Shown: positions 24,892 through 34,416, counted from the first letter of the stretch. The stretch is DNA of 48,946 nucleotides from Gemmataceae bacterium (GCA_009697105.1 SIAQ01000025.1:1-48946); one strand, 5' to 3'. Program-made: numbers and translations. Notes: a model not told the origin generated them from the letters alone.

Positions 24892-25236
24892 CGCCGATTT
24901 TTCGCTTGCGGCCTAGCGATTGCCAGATCCCAGGCGATCTCAGAAAAAAGCCGAACTGATTCCGCGATACTTGTTGCCGCTATTCGGGTTAAATGGAGTT
25001 GACGCAATTTCGCCCGTTTCTGCTGCGTCCGAAACGCGAATTCGGGAAGCATGGGTAATCTGCGTCGACATCGTGTTTTTGTCCGCTATGATTATTTTCA
25101 GAAATCATGAGAAAAGTGAAGTTTTCTCTGGCGTCGGTCTTTCGGAACCGTTAGCATTCACTTGTTGAAAAGTCTATACAAAAAGAAGAGCATCGAGTCA
25201 GGTTGGCTCACTCAACTTTTTTGGGGGGGGATCCGC
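24892..25236. other. Gap of 345 bp before the giant gene: F4 half copy and weak promoter
   Basis: CGCTTGCGGCCTAGCG at 24903-24918 is a half copy of palindrome F4. TTAGCA (25151-25156), 18 bp, TATACA (25175-25180) is a possible internal promoter, which could boost expression of the next gene. A T6G8 run (25219-25232) ends just before the start. No further gene is seen. Confidence 0.5.
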
Positions 25237-28200
25237 ATGAAGTCCATCCACCGTCTGGGCCTAGTGTTGGCAGCGTTCGTTACGCTTACCTACTCGGCAT
25301 TCGTCGCCGCCAATAACGAAGACCAAGTCCGCGATCAGCAGGAAAAGCAACGGCAAGTTCAGGCCGACACCGAGCAGGTCGTTCGCCGTATCAACACGAT
25401 GCTACGCGTCATGCAGTTCTATAACGTTGAATCCCCCGAACAAAAAATCATGGAAGAGCTGCGTACCACACTCTCGAAGCTGAGCAAGCAAGAGATGAAC
25501 GAGATCATCCGTCAGCTGGAGACGGCCGCGAACCCAGCTGGCGCGAAAGACGAAAAAGATCGCGAAAAGCTATCGGAGGCGGCCCTTGAGAAGGCCCACG
25601 AGAGCCATCGCAAAGTGCTCGATTCGCTGCACGAAATGGTCGGCCGATTCGACGCGGTCAAATCGCTCGATCAGGCCGCCGACCGTTTTGAAAAACTCGC
25701 CAAGACACAACTGGAACTTCACCTGCTGACGGGCCAATCGATACGAGATCTTGACGAATCGAGCAAGCCGGACACATCCGTAACCGTTCGCTTGCTCATT
25801 GCAAAACGCAATCGCGTTCAAGGCACCGAGATGAAGCGCCAAAGCGACAATCAGCACGACGTCGATCGCGACGTGACGATCCTCGTGAAGCAGGTTCAGC
25901 AGCTCGGAACGAAACTCATTGGCGAGCAGAAAGAACGCATCGCCACGATGGATAGGTTCATCGCCGAGGTCCGCCTGCACGACACCATCTTGGGCGCCGG
26001 TAAGGGACTGCGTGCTCTTGGCTACCCGGCTGATCGGCTTGAGAAATTCAAGCTCGCCAATGCCATGCAATGGTTGGCCGCCAATCAGTTGCAAGAAGTC
26101 GCTCGCATCCTGCGTGTTTCGGGGGACCGTATTGTCGCCCTGAAGGAAGCTCGCGAAAAGATCGAACAAGCGATTATCAAACAAGAGGACATCAAGCAAG
26201 AAGTTAAGGAACAACTTGAGAAAAAGGCCGAGGAAAAGAACCCAGCCGAACCCAAGCAAGCCCCGAAGACGGCCAAGGGCGACTTGACATTCCCCGACCT
26301 CACGCAACTTCCGAAGGTTAACCCGGTCGTTGTCACTGCGGCGGAAAAGAAAGTGGCCCAGGAGAAAGCCATTCAGGATGCCATGAACGCCGAAAAGAAC
26401 GCCAAGTCGGCTGAGAAACAGGCGAAACTCGCATTCGATACCAAAGATACCGCGAATAATATCAAACCGCTTGCTCAGGATGTCGCCAAGACGCTCGAAA
26501 ACGCCGAGAAGGCTATGGCGGCGGCCAAGGAGAATCTCCTCAAGAACGAACCGAAAAAAGCTGCCGAGCCGCAAGCCAAGGCGTCCAACGAATTGAAGGC
26601 AGCCCTGAAGGAAATCGACAAGCTGATCGCAGCGGAAGAAAAGGCCAAGATCGATCCGCTTGCCGCCGTTCAGAAGGCACTTGAGAAAATCGACAACATC
26701 ATCAAAGAACAGACGAAGACGCAGCAAGACACCAAGGCGACCGTGGGCGAGAAGCAGAACCTAAAGGTTCCTGAAATCGCCGTGACTCAGAAGGAATTGG
26801 CGAAGAAGACCGAGGATGTGAAAAACATCCCCATTCCGAACCAGGCCAAAGTCGATCAGGCGATTGACAAAGCCACCAAGGCGATGGAATCGGCAGCGAA
26901 GAATTTGGACGACAAAAAATCGCCCGAAGCCGTAGCCAAGCAGGACATGGCACTCGAAGCATTGAAGGAAGCACGCAACGAGTTGGCGGAGAAGGTAGCG
27001 GAGATCGAGAAACGTCGGGAGGACATCGCCAATCTCGAACAGGCGGCGAAGAATCTCGCCGAACTCGCCAAGGCCGAAAAGAACGTCGCTCAGCAAGCCG
27101 AGAAGAACGCCGGGCAACCGAAGACCGACGCTGGTGACAACAAGAAGCTGGCCAAAGAACAGGGAGCATTGACGCCGAAAGCCAACGACATCGCCAAGGA
27201 AGTCGCCCAAGTTGCTCCGAAAGCTGCCGAGAAAATCGCGGAAAGCACCAAGAACATGCAGGCCGCCGAAAAGGGCCTAGAGAAGAACGCGCCAAAGGAA
27301 GGTGCTCAGCAAGCCAAGGAAGCCGGTGTGAAGCTTGATGAAGCCCAGAAACAATTGCAAAACGCCTTGGCCGACCTCAAGGGCAAAGAAGCCGCCGAGC
27401 AGATCGCCATGCAGAAGAATCCGGATCCGATGGCTGTCGCTCAGCAGTTGCAAAAGGCGATTGAGCAGGCCAAGCAAGCAGCCGAGGCCGCCAAGAAAGC
27501 AGATACGGCCAAGGGCGAGCCGATGAAGGGTGAACCCATGAAGGGCAACCCGATGGCACAGCAGGCCAAAGGCGACCTTGCCAAGCAACAAGCGGAAATC
27601 GCCAAACAGGCAGCGGAGGCAAAGCTACCCGAAGCCGCCCAGGCCGCCAAGAACGCCGCCGAAGCGATCAAACAAGGCGACATACCGAAGGCGCTCGAGA
27701 ACCAGGCTATCGCTCTGAAACAGTTGCAAGAAGCGGCCAAAAACAATCCGATGCCCGCTGGCGACCCGATGAAGGGTGAACCGATGGCGAAGCAGGGCGA
27801 GGCCAAACCCGGCGAAGCCAAGCCCGGCGAACAACCCGCCCAGGCCAAAGAAAACATGGCCCAAGCCGGTGAAGCCAAACCGGCGGAGCCGATGGCCAAG
27901 GGCGAACCGATGCCCGGTCAGCCAATGAAGGGCGAACCGATGGCAGGCCAAGCCAAACCGGCCGAGCCGAAAGCCGGCGAGCAACCGATGGCGCAGGCGA
28001 AAGCGGCTGGCGAACCGAAAGCCGGTCAGCCGATGCCTGGTCAAAAGGGCGAACCAAAAGAGGGCATGGCCCAGGCGAAACCCGCCGGCGAACCGAAAGC
28101 CGGTCAACCGATGAAGGGCGAACCGATGGCGGGCCAGCCCAAACCAGGCCCAGCTCAGGCTGCCCAGGCCAAACAAGACATGCCGCCGATGCCCGACCAG

Positions 28201-29223
28201 GCCCAGGCCAAAGCCGCCGGCGAACCGATGCCGATGCCTGGCCAACCGATGGCCGGTGAAAAACCGATGGCTCAAGCCAAGGGCGAGGCGCCGATGGCTG
28301 GTGAAAAAGGCCAGGCCCAGGCCAAAGCCGGCGAAAAAGGCGAAGGCAAGGGTGAAGGTAAAGGCGAAGGCAAGGGTGAAGGAAAAGGTCAAGGTAAGGG
28401 CGAAGGTAAAGGTGAGGGTAAGGGTGAAGGCATGGGTATGGGCCAAGGCGAGCCCGGACCGATGCAGCTTGCTGAGCAGCAGCAGGCTTTGATAGCCGCC
28501 ACCAAGGCCTTGCAAGAATCGCAGCAAGCCACCCAGGCCGCTCAAGCCGCATTGGCTCAGGCCCAAGCGCAAGCTCCGATGGCCATCCAGCCCCAATTGC
28601 AGCAGGCCCAACAGCAGTTGCAACAAGCTCAACAGCAGCTTCAGGAAGGTCAGCCCGGCCAAGCCGGTGAAGCCCAACAGCAAGCCGCCGAGAAGCTCGG
28701 CCAAGCTTTGGACACCCTGAACCAGGCCCTCGCACAGCAGGCCCAAGCCGGTGAGCCGATGCAAACCGCCAAGGCGGAAGGCGAAGGTAAAGGCGAAGGT
28801 AAAGGCGAGGGTAAAGGCGAAGGCAAGGGCGAAGGTAAAGGCGAGGGTAAAGGCGAAGGCAAGGGTGAAGGTAAAGGCGAGGGTAAAGGCGAAGGCAAGG
28901 GTGAAGGTAAAGGCGAAGGCAAGGGCCAAGGTAAGGGCGAAAAAATGGCTAAAGGCAACGAAAAGAACGAAGGTAAGGGCGAAGGCAACCGCATTGCCGA
29001 CGGCAATGTCAGCAACAAAGCGTCCAAACTTAACGACGTCAACGGCGACGCCAACTTCCTGCACCTGCCCCCGCGCCAACGTGAATTGATCCGCCAAGCG
29101 ATCAGCGGCAACCTCCCACCGGAGTACGCCAACCTGATTCAGCAATACTACATCAACATCGCACGCGGTCGGCCTGCCGGCAGCCCCGGCTCCGCACCGA
29201 CTCCGCCCACCCCGCAACGCTAG
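25237..29223 (+). CDS. Giant exported low-complexity polyampholyte protein
   Basis: 1328 residues from ATG 25237, chosen because it directly gives a signal peptide ([20 protein letters not shown], cleavage near VAA-NN) and follows a G-rich ribosome site. Residues ~30-480 are helical, Gln/Glu/Lys-rich and coiled-coil-like. From ~480 the chain is almost only Ala, Lys, Glu, Gln, with blocks such as [20 protein letters not shown]. Residues ~755-1030 are repeats of [15 protein letters not shown] type, and two tracts of GEGK tetrapeptides follow (about 1032-1068 and 1180-1235). The C-terminal ~80 residues are again ordinary ([20 protein letters not shown] and [16 protein letters not shown]). The family is not characterised; large charged surface or scaffold protein is inferred. 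A tail like this is common next to planctomycetal VWA genes. Confidence 0.85.
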   Translation: MKSIHRLGLVLAAFVTLTYSAFVAANNEDQVRDQQEKQRQVQADTEQVVRRINTMLRVMQFYNVESPEQKIMEELRTTLSKLSKQEMNEIIRQLETAANPAGAKDEKDREKLSEAALEKAHESHRKVLDSLHEMVGRFDAVKSLDQAADRFEKLAKTQLELHLLTGQSIRDLDESSKPDTSVTVRLLIAKRNRVQGTEMKRQSDNQHDVDRDVTILVKQVQQLGTKLIGEQKERIATMDRFIAEVRLHDTILGAGKGLRALGYPADRLEKFKLANAMQWLAANQLQEVARILRVSGDRIVALKEAREKIEQAIIKQEDIKQEVKEQLEKKAEEKNPAEPKQAPKTAKGDLTFPDLTQLPKVNPVVVTAAEKKVAQEKAIQDAMNAEKNAKSAEKQAKLAFDTKDTANNIKPLAQDVAKTLENAEKAMAAAKENLLKNEPKKAAEPQAKASNELKAALKEIDKLIAAEEKAKIDPLAAVQKALEKIDNIIKEQTKTQQDTKATVGEKQNLKVPEIAVTQKELAKKTEDVKNIPIPNQAKVDQAIDKATKAMESAAKNLDDKKSPEAVAKQDMALEALKEARNELAEKVAEIEKRREDIANLEQAAKNLAELAKAEKNVAQQAEKNAGQPKTDAGDNKKLAKEQGALTPKANDIAKEVAQVAPKAAEKIAESTKNMQAAEKGLEKNAPKEGAQQAKEAGVKLDEAQKQLQNALADLKGKEAAEQIAMQKNPDPMAVAQQLQKAIEQAKQAAEAAKKADTAKGEPMKGEPMKGNPMAQQAKGDLAKQQAEIAKQAAEAKLPEAAQAAKNAAEAIKQGDIPKALENQAIALKQLQEAAKNNPMPAGDPMKGEPMAKQGEAKPGEAKPGEQPAQAKENMAQAGEAKPAEPMAKGEPMPGQPMKGEPMAGQAKPAEPKAGEQPMAQAKAAGEPKAGQPMPGQKGEPKEGMAQAKPAGEPKAGQPMKGEPMAGQPKPGPAQAAQAKQDMPPMPDQAQAKAAGEPMPMPGQPMAGEKPMAQAKGEAPMAGEKGQAQAKAGEKGEGKGEGKGEGKGEGKGQGKGEGKGEGKGEGMGMGQGEPGPMQLAEQQQALIAATKALQESQQATQAAQAALAQAQAQAPMAIQPQLQQAQQQLQQAQQQLQEGQPGQAGEAQQQAAEKLGQALDTLNQALAQQAQAGEPMQTAKAEGEGKGEGKGEGKGEGKGEGKGEGKGEGKGEGKGEGKGEGKGEGKGEGKGQGKGEKMAKGNEKNEGKGEGNRIADGNVSNKASKLNDVNGDANFLHLPPRQRELIRQAISGNLPPEYANLIQQYYINIARGRPAGSPGSAPTPPTPQR
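28330..28443 (+). repeat. First GEGK-coding tandem tract
   Basis: About nine degenerate 12-bp units of the form GGCGAAGGTAAA coding (Gly-Glu/Gln-Gly-Lys), ending in [12 protein letters not shown]. In-frame, inside the giant gene. Confidence 0.85.
28775..28950 (+). repeat. Second GEGK-coding tract with 36-bp higher-order repeat
   Basis: Roughly a dozen 12-bp GEGK units. Inside it, three consecutive 36-bp units (28801-28836, 28837-28872, 28873-28908) are identical except for one base at unit position 30 (C in the first, T in the others). Such recent exact repetition predicts length variation between strains. Confidence 0.9.
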
Positions 29224-29237
29224 TTTCTTCTACAGAT

Positions 29238-29270
29238 ACCCGCAGTTCCAAAGACTGCGGGTGTCTTTTT
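29238..29270 (+). terminator. Rho-independent terminator of the MoxR operon
   Basis: A perfect 9-bp stem ACCCGCAGT / ACTGCGGGT (29238-29246 and 29254-29262) with a 7-nt loop, followed by GTCTTTTTCTTT. It lies 15 bp after the stop of the giant gene and is the clearest terminator in the window. Confidence 0.88.
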
Positions 29271-29296
29271 CTTTCCTCCATTTTTGATTCACAACA

Positions 29297-30304
29297 ATGC
29301 GCCAAATATTCCTGGTTTGCTCGACGCTGTTTTTGTTCGCCAGCCCATCGCTCCATGCGCAAGAGAAACGCGTCGAGATGGATGAGGCCACCAAAAAGGC
29401 GACGGCCCGCGCCCTGGATTGGCTGAAGGACAAGCAGAACGCCGACGGTTCGTTTTCGGACGGTTCGTATGCTCACAACACCGCGATCACGGCCTACGTG
29501 ATGCTCGCCTTCATGTCGCAGGGCCATCTGCCGAATCAGGGGCAATATGGCCCCGAAGTCGCCAAGGCGGGGCGTTTCCTCGTGGCGTCGCAGCGTGAAA
29601 TCGACGGCTATCTCGTCGGTGCCCGCGGCGGCAATATGTACTGCCATGCGATGGCGACACTCGCCCTTGCCGAGCTTTACGGCCAAACCGGCGACGACAC
29701 CCTCAAACCTGTCGTCAAGAAGGCAGCCGACCTCATCGTCCGCAGTCAAGCAGCGAACGGCGGCTGGCGCTATGAGCCACAACCGACCGGTGCCGACATC
29801 TCTGTCACAATCATGCAAGTGATGGCCCTGCGAGCCTCGAAAAACGCCGGCCTGCACGTGCCCGATACGACGATCAAAAAAGCGATCGCTTACATCAAAA
29901 CATGCTATAACCCAAATTCAGGTGGATTCACTTACACACCCGGCGGCGGCTCGCCAGGATTCGCACGCACCGCAGCCGGCCTTTGCGTCCTCTTCCTCAC
30001 AGGCGAATACGAAGCCAAAGAAATCTCTAAAGGCGTCGATTACCTCAAAAGGCAATTCGACAGCCCGACTCACTTTTACTATGGCCACTACTACGCCGCC
30101 CATGCGATGCATCAGGTCGGTGGCAAAGATTGGGAAGACTGGTACGGCCGACTCGTTCGCTACTTCGTCACCTCAAACAGTCAAAGCTCTGACGGCAGCT
30201 GGTCGACAACCAGTCGTCGCGAAGTCGGCCCGGTGTACCAAACGAGCATCGCGGTGATCTGCCTGTCGGTCCCCGCACACTACCTGCCGATTTTCCAACG
30301 CTAG
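29297..30304 (+). CDS. Secreted alpha-toroid (prenyltransferase/squalene-cyclase-like) protein
   Basis: 335 residues from ATG 29297. Signal peptide MRQIFLVCSTLFLFASPSLH, cleavage near HAQ-EK. The remainder is an alpha/alpha barrel with repeats ALDWLKDKQNADGSFSDG, FLVASQREIDGYL, LIVRSQAANGGWRYEP, TCYNPNSGGFTYTPGG and SSDGSWSTTSRR (QxxDGSW-like). No DXDD motif, so a non-catalytic or unknown role is more likely than terpene cyclisation. It starts 27 bp after the MoxR-operon terminator and is the compact relative of the C-terminal half of the 8744 gene product. Confidence 0.85.
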   Translation: MRQIFLVCSTLFLFASPSLHAQEKRVEMDEATKKATARALDWLKDKQNADGSFSDGSYAHNTAITAYVMLAFMSQGHLPNQGQYGPEVAKAGRFLVASQREIDGYLVGARGGNMYCHAMATLALAELYGQTGDDTLKPVVKKAADLIVRSQAANGGWRYEPQPTGADISVTIMQVMALRASKNAGLHVPDTTIKKAIAYIKTCYNPNSGGFTYTPGGGSPGFARTAAGLCVLFLTGEYEAKEISKGVDYLKRQFDSPTHFYYGHYYAAHAMHQVGGKDWEDWYGRLVRYFVTSNSQSSDGSWSTTSRREVGPVYQTSIAVICLSVPAHYLPIFQR

Positions 30305-30312
30305 GGAGGACC

Positions 30313-30403
30313 GTAGGGTGTGTCAATCGCCAGCGCCGACGCACCAAGCCCTTAAGCCCTCGCAAGCAATGGTGCGTCGGCGCTGGCGCTTGACACACCC
30401 TAC
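30313..30403. repeat. Palindrome family F12
   Basis: 33-bp arms 30313-30345 and 30371-30403 with one mismatch (core GCCAGCGCCGACGCACC). It fills the gap between the secreted toroid gene and the CPMC gene. Confidence 0.92.
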
Positions 30404-30435
30404 ATTATCCAGGATTTGAACGGGAGGGTTGACGC

Positions 30436-30711
30436 ATGAAAACGATTACCGCCATCATACTAGCGATCCTGCTTTCGGCATTCGTCGCAGCGCCGATCGC
30501 ATCCGCGTGTCCGATGTGCGCCGATGCGATCGCCAACGCCAACTCCTCCGCCAGCGAAGATGAGATCGACCACTTCCCCGCCGCCATGAACCAGAGCATC
30601 TACCTGATGCTGTCGGTTGCCTACACGACTTTTGGCGTAGTCGGCTTCATGATCTACCGCGGCGCAAATCGCAACGCCGAATTCCTTGTCGCCAATTCGC
30701 AAGCTTCCTGA
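30436..30711 (+). CDS. Small exported protein with CPMC motif and one membrane helix
   Basis: 91 residues from ATG 30436, ribosome site GGGAGG upstream. Signal peptide MKTITAIILAILLSAFVAAP, cleavage near ASA-CP. The mature protein begins CPMCADAIANANSS, a two-Cys motif that could bind a metal or be redox active, and has a membrane helix near the C-terminus (YLMLSVAYTTFGVVGFMIY). I know similar short 'ACPMC' proteins from planctomycetes, without a function. Followed after 61 bp by another small exported gene. Confidence 0.75.
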   Translation: MKTITAIILAILLSAFVAAPIASACPMCADAIANANSSASEDEIDHFPAAMNQSIYLMLSVAYTTFGVVGFMIYRGANRNAEFLVANSQAS

Positions 30712-30772
30712 TCGGGCTTGACGCGGCTTTGGCGATATGCCACAGTGCAGCTTCCTATTTCAGGAGGCTTGC

Positions 30773-31465
30773 ATGCACTATCGAATACTCATTCTCATCG
30801 CACTCTGTCTGGCATTCTTTCCCGTGGTGGCTCGGAGCAACATGCCACCGGTTAATGTTCCACCGCCAGTGCGGGGTAACGACAAAAAGCCTGCCACTCG
30901 AGTCTTGCGCGTCGATGCCAATGTAACGATTATCCTCACCTATTCCGTGCCGGGGGAAGCACCGCACGATCGAGCAAGGCTGTTCATTCCCAAGCGGATC
31001 GCGGATGCGCAGGCGTTGAACGGGGCCGTCCGTCCTGAACGCGCGATGTCGGCGCATCCGACCTGGATCAGCGGCCTCGCACTATCGGCAGCATTCGTCA
31101 CCGGCGGCTTTTGGCTCGTCGGTCGTCCGAAGAGCAGCGGAGCGAAGTTGCTGGTATCGCTGCTCGTCACGACTACTGTCCTGATTACGATTGGGCAATC
31201 CGATCTTCTGGGCGACATTCCGTCGCCGTGGTGGATGAAACGACAGCCGCGTCCAATTCCCCAATGGAATATGCCAGGTCCACATCCCCTTGCTCCGCCT
31301 GCACCGCTCGCGCCGCCTAATGTGCCGATTATCGTTGAAGGCAATCGCATTCAGATCGGCGTCGATGTCGTCATTCTCGCGGACGGGGACCACATGGAAC
31401 TGGTGCTGCCGAAGTCACTCATGCCGGCTGGCGGGTTGAAGCAAGTCGGCAAACCTGGAATATAG
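30773..31465 (+). CDS. Exported membrane-anchored protein, unknown function
   Basis: 230 residues from ATG 30773 with ribosome site AGGAGG. Signal peptide MHYRILILIALCLAFFPVVA. A short beta-rich section (VLRVDANVTIILTYSVPG) precedes two membrane helices (WISGLALSAAFVTGGFWLVG and LLVSLLVTTTVLITIGQ), then a Pro-rich linker (MPGPHPLAPPAPLAPPNVPI) and a C-terminal beta segment (IQIGVDVVILADGDHMELVL). No family recognised. Probably forms a unit with the preceding CPMC gene. Confidence 0.65.
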   Translation: MHYRILILIALCLAFFPVVARSNMPPVNVPPPVRGNDKKPATRVLRVDANVTIILTYSVPGEAPHDRARLFIPKRIADAQALNGAVRPERAMSAHPTWISGLALSAAFVTGGFWLVGRPKSSGAKLLVSLLVTTTVLITIGQSDLLGDIPSPWWMKRQPRPIPQWNMPGPHPLAPPAPLAPPNVPIIVEGNRIQIGVDVVILADGDHMELVLPKSLMPAGGLKQVGKPGI

Positions 31466-31498
31466 GACACACGGGAACCAGCCGATCCTGCTTGGTTA

Positions 31499-31604
31499 CC
31501 GTAGACATCACGCTCCGCGTGATGGGGTATTGGTTGCCGTCTTCTTCACGCATCGTTTGTTTGTGTCCCGCATGCATCACGCGGAGCGTGATGCCTACGG
31601 TAAA
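31499..31604. repeat. Palindrome family F8 copy a
   Basis: 28-bp arms 31499-31526 and 31577-31604 with one mismatch. Each arm contains a smaller palindrome (CATCACGC-TCC-GCGTGATG), so hairpin-in-hairpin folding is possible. Half copies at 22818 and 13181-13290. Confidence 0.92.
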
Positions 31605-31617
31605 ATAGGTTCATCAG

Positions 31618-32625
31618 ATGTCCACCTCCGCCTTCGACATCGTTGTCGCACCTCGCATTGGGCGAACCGGCCACCCGCTTTTCGGCGTCTGCGCCCTCGG
31701 CCTGGTCGCCACGGCCGCCCTGGTCGCGGGCTGGTTGCCGATCGCGTTTTCCATCGTCACCGTCTTCCTCTTCGCAGGTCCGCACAATTGGGTCGAGGCA
31801 CGCTATTTCCTCTCGCGGCTGCCGGCTCGTTGGGGGCGGTTGCAGGGCTTTTTCCTTGTCGGCTTCATCGGCGTCGTCGGGCTCACGGCGGGCTTCGCTG
31901 GTCTGTCGTATCTATCCGACGTATTCGGTGACCATTGGCTGAGCGGCCTCGCGGGCTGGAACACGCTGCTGGCGTTGTGGATCGCGTCGCTCGTGCATCT
32001 TCGCAGCCGACAGAATCCACGCCGCGATTGGTTGTGGATTTGGCCCGTCACGTTCTTCCTCATCGCACTGACTTGGCTAACGCCGATGCTGTGGAGCCTG
32101 GGCCTGGTCTACTTGCATCCGCTGATCGCGTTGTGGATTCTCGACCGCGAGATTCGCCGCACGAGGCCGGAGTATCGTCGGCTCTATCACGTGTGCGTGT
32201 TGGCCGTGCCGATCTGTTTGGCGGTGCTGTGGTGGAAGCTGGCCGGCGCTCTCGATCTTGAAGGCGACGATCTCTTACGGCGGATCACGCATCACGCCGG
32301 CGCGGGCTTGCTCGACGGCGTCTCGTCACATCTTCTGGTGGCGACGCATACGTTTCTCGAAGCCGTCCACTACGGTGTTTGGCTTCTCGCGATTCCCTGG
32401 CTCGGCACTCGCACCAACCTCTGGAGCGTCCCGCGCATGCCGCTCGGCCGACGCTCGCTGACATGGACGCGCGGGCTGCAAGTTTTCCTCGCGCTCAGTG
32501 CCTGCGTCGTGATCGGCCTGTGGCTCTGTTTCCATGCCAACTACCCGATCACGCGCGACATCTACTTCATGTTGGCAATGGTCCACGTCCTGGCCGAGGC
32601 GCCGTTTCTTCTGCGAGCATTGTGA
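31618..32625 (+). CDS. Polytopic membrane protein with conserved-looking His motifs, unknown
   Basis: 335 residues, about eight or nine membrane helices. Intramembrane His/Glu-bearing segments stand out: FAGPHNWVEARYFLSRLP, ATHTFLEAVHYGVWLLAIP and MVHVLAEAPFLLRAL. Spaced His in a polytopic protein would suit metal binding (compare integral-membrane di-iron oxygenases such as Brp/Blh), but the diagnostic motifs of those families are not seen. Its stop overlaps the start of the next gene (TGATG), so the two are translationally coupled. Confidence 0.65.
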   Translation: MSTSAFDIVVAPRIGRTGHPLFGVCALGLVATAALVAGWLPIAFSIVTVFLFAGPHNWVEARYFLSRLPARWGRLQGFFLVGFIGVVGLTAGFAGLSYLSDVFGDHWLSGLAGWNTLLALWIASLVHLRSRQNPRRDWLWIWPVTFFLIALTWLTPMLWSLGLVYLHPLIALWILDREIRRTRPEYRRLYHVCVLAVPICLAVLWWKLAGALDLEGDDLLRRITHHAGAGLLDGVSSHLLVATHTFLEAVHYGVWLLAIPWLGTRTNLWSVPRMPLGRRSLTWTRGLQVFLALSACVVIGLWLCFHANYPITRDIYFMLAMVHVLAEAPFLLRAL

Positions 32626-33002
32626 TGGACGACCTCAAGGCACTGCTGCTGAACCCGTGGACCTTCCTGCCGATCGGTTACGTCTTCACCATCCTGATCG
32701 AAACGCCGATCCTGTGCGTTGGCCTATCCAGCGAACACACGATGTGGCGGCGCGTGCAGGCGGGGTGCTGGCTGACGGCGTGCACGTATCCGATCGTGGT
32801 ACTGGTGCTGCCGGTGGCGGTTCGCGATTACGGCATCTATCTCGCGTTTGCTGAGACGTTCGCGCCTCTGGCGGAGTGCGTGTTGTTCTGGGTTGCATTT
32901 GCGCCGCTCAAGCAACCGATGCGTGACATGCCGGCGATTGTGCTTGCGAACCTGGCGTCATTCGGGATCGGGATGCAATACGCGATGGGGTTGATAGGAT
33001 AG
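32625..33002 (+). CDS. Small four-helix membrane protein coupled to the preceding gene
   Basis: 125 residues from ATG 32625, overlapping the previous stop codon. Hydrophobic throughout, about four membrane helices (WTFLPIGYVFTILIETPILC; WLTACTYPIVVLVLPVAV; LAFAETFAPLAECVLFWVAF; IVLANLASFGIGMQYAMGLI). Two Glu residues sit within helices. No family recognised. Likely the partner subunit of the 31618 product. Confidence 0.65.
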   Translation: MDDLKALLLNPWTFLPIGYVFTILIETPILCVGLSSEHTMWRRVQAGCWLTACTYPIVVLVLPVAVRDYGIYLAFAETFAPLAECVLFWVAFAPLKQPMRDMPAIVLANLASFGIGMQYAMGLIG

Positions 33003-33013
33003 CGTCAGTTCAG

Positions 33014-33087
33014 CAATTTACGATTGCCGCTTGCGGCTTAGCGCTCGGATAATCCCACGAGAGCGCCAAGCCGCAAGCGGCAAATTG
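33014..33087. repeat. Palindrome family F4 copy c
   Basis: Core arms 33025-33046 (TGCCGCTTGCGGCTTAGCG...) and 33061-33082 pair with one mismatch; the pairing continues outward into CAATT / AATTG. The right side runs into the ribosome site of the next gene (AAAGGAG). Confidence 0.88.
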
Positions 33088-33102
33088 AAAGGAGCCCATT
33101 CG

Positions 33103-34416
33103 ATGCTTTACCCAAGCCGATTCCGATCGTTGATGTTGGTCGTCGTTCTCACCATGAGCCGGGCCACGGTGTTTGCCGACGGCGATTATCAGTTTCGCGT
33201 CGAATCGAATCTGCGTGCCGGCGTGGCGAAGGTCGATATCACGCCGCCGCCGGATACGCCCGTCGTCGGTCATGTGAGGCCGACGAACGGCGTGCGCGAC
33301 CCGATTCGTGCCGGCGTTCTGCTGCTCGACAATGGCGACACGCGGGCGGCGATTGTCACTCTCGATCTCATCAACACGCCAAGCGACATGGTCAACCAAC
33401 TACGCGAAGCGATTGCCGACCGGACCAAGACACCGGTGAAGAACATCATGATCTCGGCCTCGCACAATCACTCCGGGCCGGGCTGGTCGAGCGAGTCCGC
33501 CTGGAGCCGACAGATGGTCGTCAAGATCACCGCCGCGGCAGGCGACGCCCTCAAGCAGCTGCGGCCGGTGACGATCGGCTATGGCGAGGACCGCATCGAC
33601 TTCAACATCAATCGCCGCAAGGTCGTCGATGGCCGCGCGCTGGTTCGGCTCAATCCCGACGGGCCATGCGATCATCGCGTCAAGGTGTTGCGTTTCGACG
33701 ATGGCAAGTCGCTCGAGCCGATGGGCGTCCTCATGCACGCCGTCTGTCATCCGTGCGTCTTCACCTGGGGCGACAGGTTGACGCCGCCGTTTCCCAAGGG
33801 GTTTCCGAAAATCAGTGCTGACTTCCCCGGCGAGGCCCAGACTTTCGTCGAGAAGATTTATGGCCTCAAAACGCATGCGATGTTCTTGCAGGGCTGCTGC
33901 GGCGATATCCGCCCGAACCTGCCCGGCGTGCCGTACCGTTGCGGCGACGAGGCGGACATCAAGTGGACGGGCCGAAGCCTGGGCTGTGCGGTTGTGCGGG
34001 CCGTCGATCGCAGCGTTGTGCGCGAGGAACTGGCGAAGCGGAAGACGATCTATCCGTTGCGCTGTGCGTCGAGCGTGATCGAGTTGCCGGGCAAGAAGGG
34101 CAAGCTTGCGTGCGAGATGCAAGCGATGCGCGTCGGCGATTTTCTGCTGCTAACGATTCCCGGCGAGCCGATGGTGGAGTACGGCTTCAAGATCGAGAAG
34201 GCGATCGCCGACCGGGCGATCCCGATCGTCGTCGGTTACGCCAACGGCCATCTCGGTTACATCTGCACGGCGGAATCGTACAAGTTCGGCGGCTACGAGC
34301 CGAACAGCTCGCCGCTACTGCCGGAAGCCGAGCCGATGATTCTCGCGGAGCTTGGCCGATTGGCGGATCGAGTTCTTGCGGATGTGTTTGAGTCATTGAA
34401 ACCGGGTGCGAAGTAA
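33103..34416 (+). CDS. Exported neutral/alkaline ceramidase-family protein
   Basis: 437 residues from ATG 33103, ribosome site AAAGGAG. Signal peptide MLYPSRFRSLMLVVVLTMSR, cleavage near VFA-DG. Motifs of the neutral/alkaline non-lysosomal ceramidase N-terminal domain: AGVAKVDITPPPDTPVVGHV, ISASHNHSGPGW and MHAVCHPCVF (candidate zinc ligands), MFLQGCCGDIRPNLPG. Family members cleave the amide bond of ceramide-like lipids, but bacterial single-domain relatives have varied, mostly unknown substrates. Shorter than full ceramidases because the C-terminal domain is absent. A cytoplasmic-looking paralogue is at 45529. Confidence 0.88.
   Translation: MLYPSRFRSLMLVVVLTMSRATVFADGDYQFRVESNLRAGVAKVDITPPPDTPVVGHVRPTNGVRDPIRAGVLLLDNGDTRAAIVTLDLINTPSDMVNQLREAIADRTKTPVKNIMISASHNHSGPGWSSESAWSRQMVVKITAAAGDALKQLRPVTIGYGEDRIDFNINRRKVVDGRALVRLNPDGPCDHRVKVLRFDDGKSLEPMGVLMHAVCHPCVFTWGDRLTPPFPKGFPKISADFPGEAQTFVEKIYGLKTHAMFLQGCCGDIRPNLPGVPYRCGDEADIKWTGRSLGCAVVRAVDRSVVREELAKRKTIYPLRCASSVIELPGKKGKLACEMQAMRVGDFLLLTIPGEPMVEYGFKIEKAIADRAIPIVVGYANGHLGYICTAESYKFGGYEPNSSPLLPEAEPMILAELGRLADRVLADVFESLKPGAK

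Noticed and set aside
27625-29217. Long antisense open frame across the giant gene
   Set aside because: It is a by-product of the AAG/GAA-rich composition, encodes [11 protein letters not shown]-type low-complexity sequence, and has no ribosome site.
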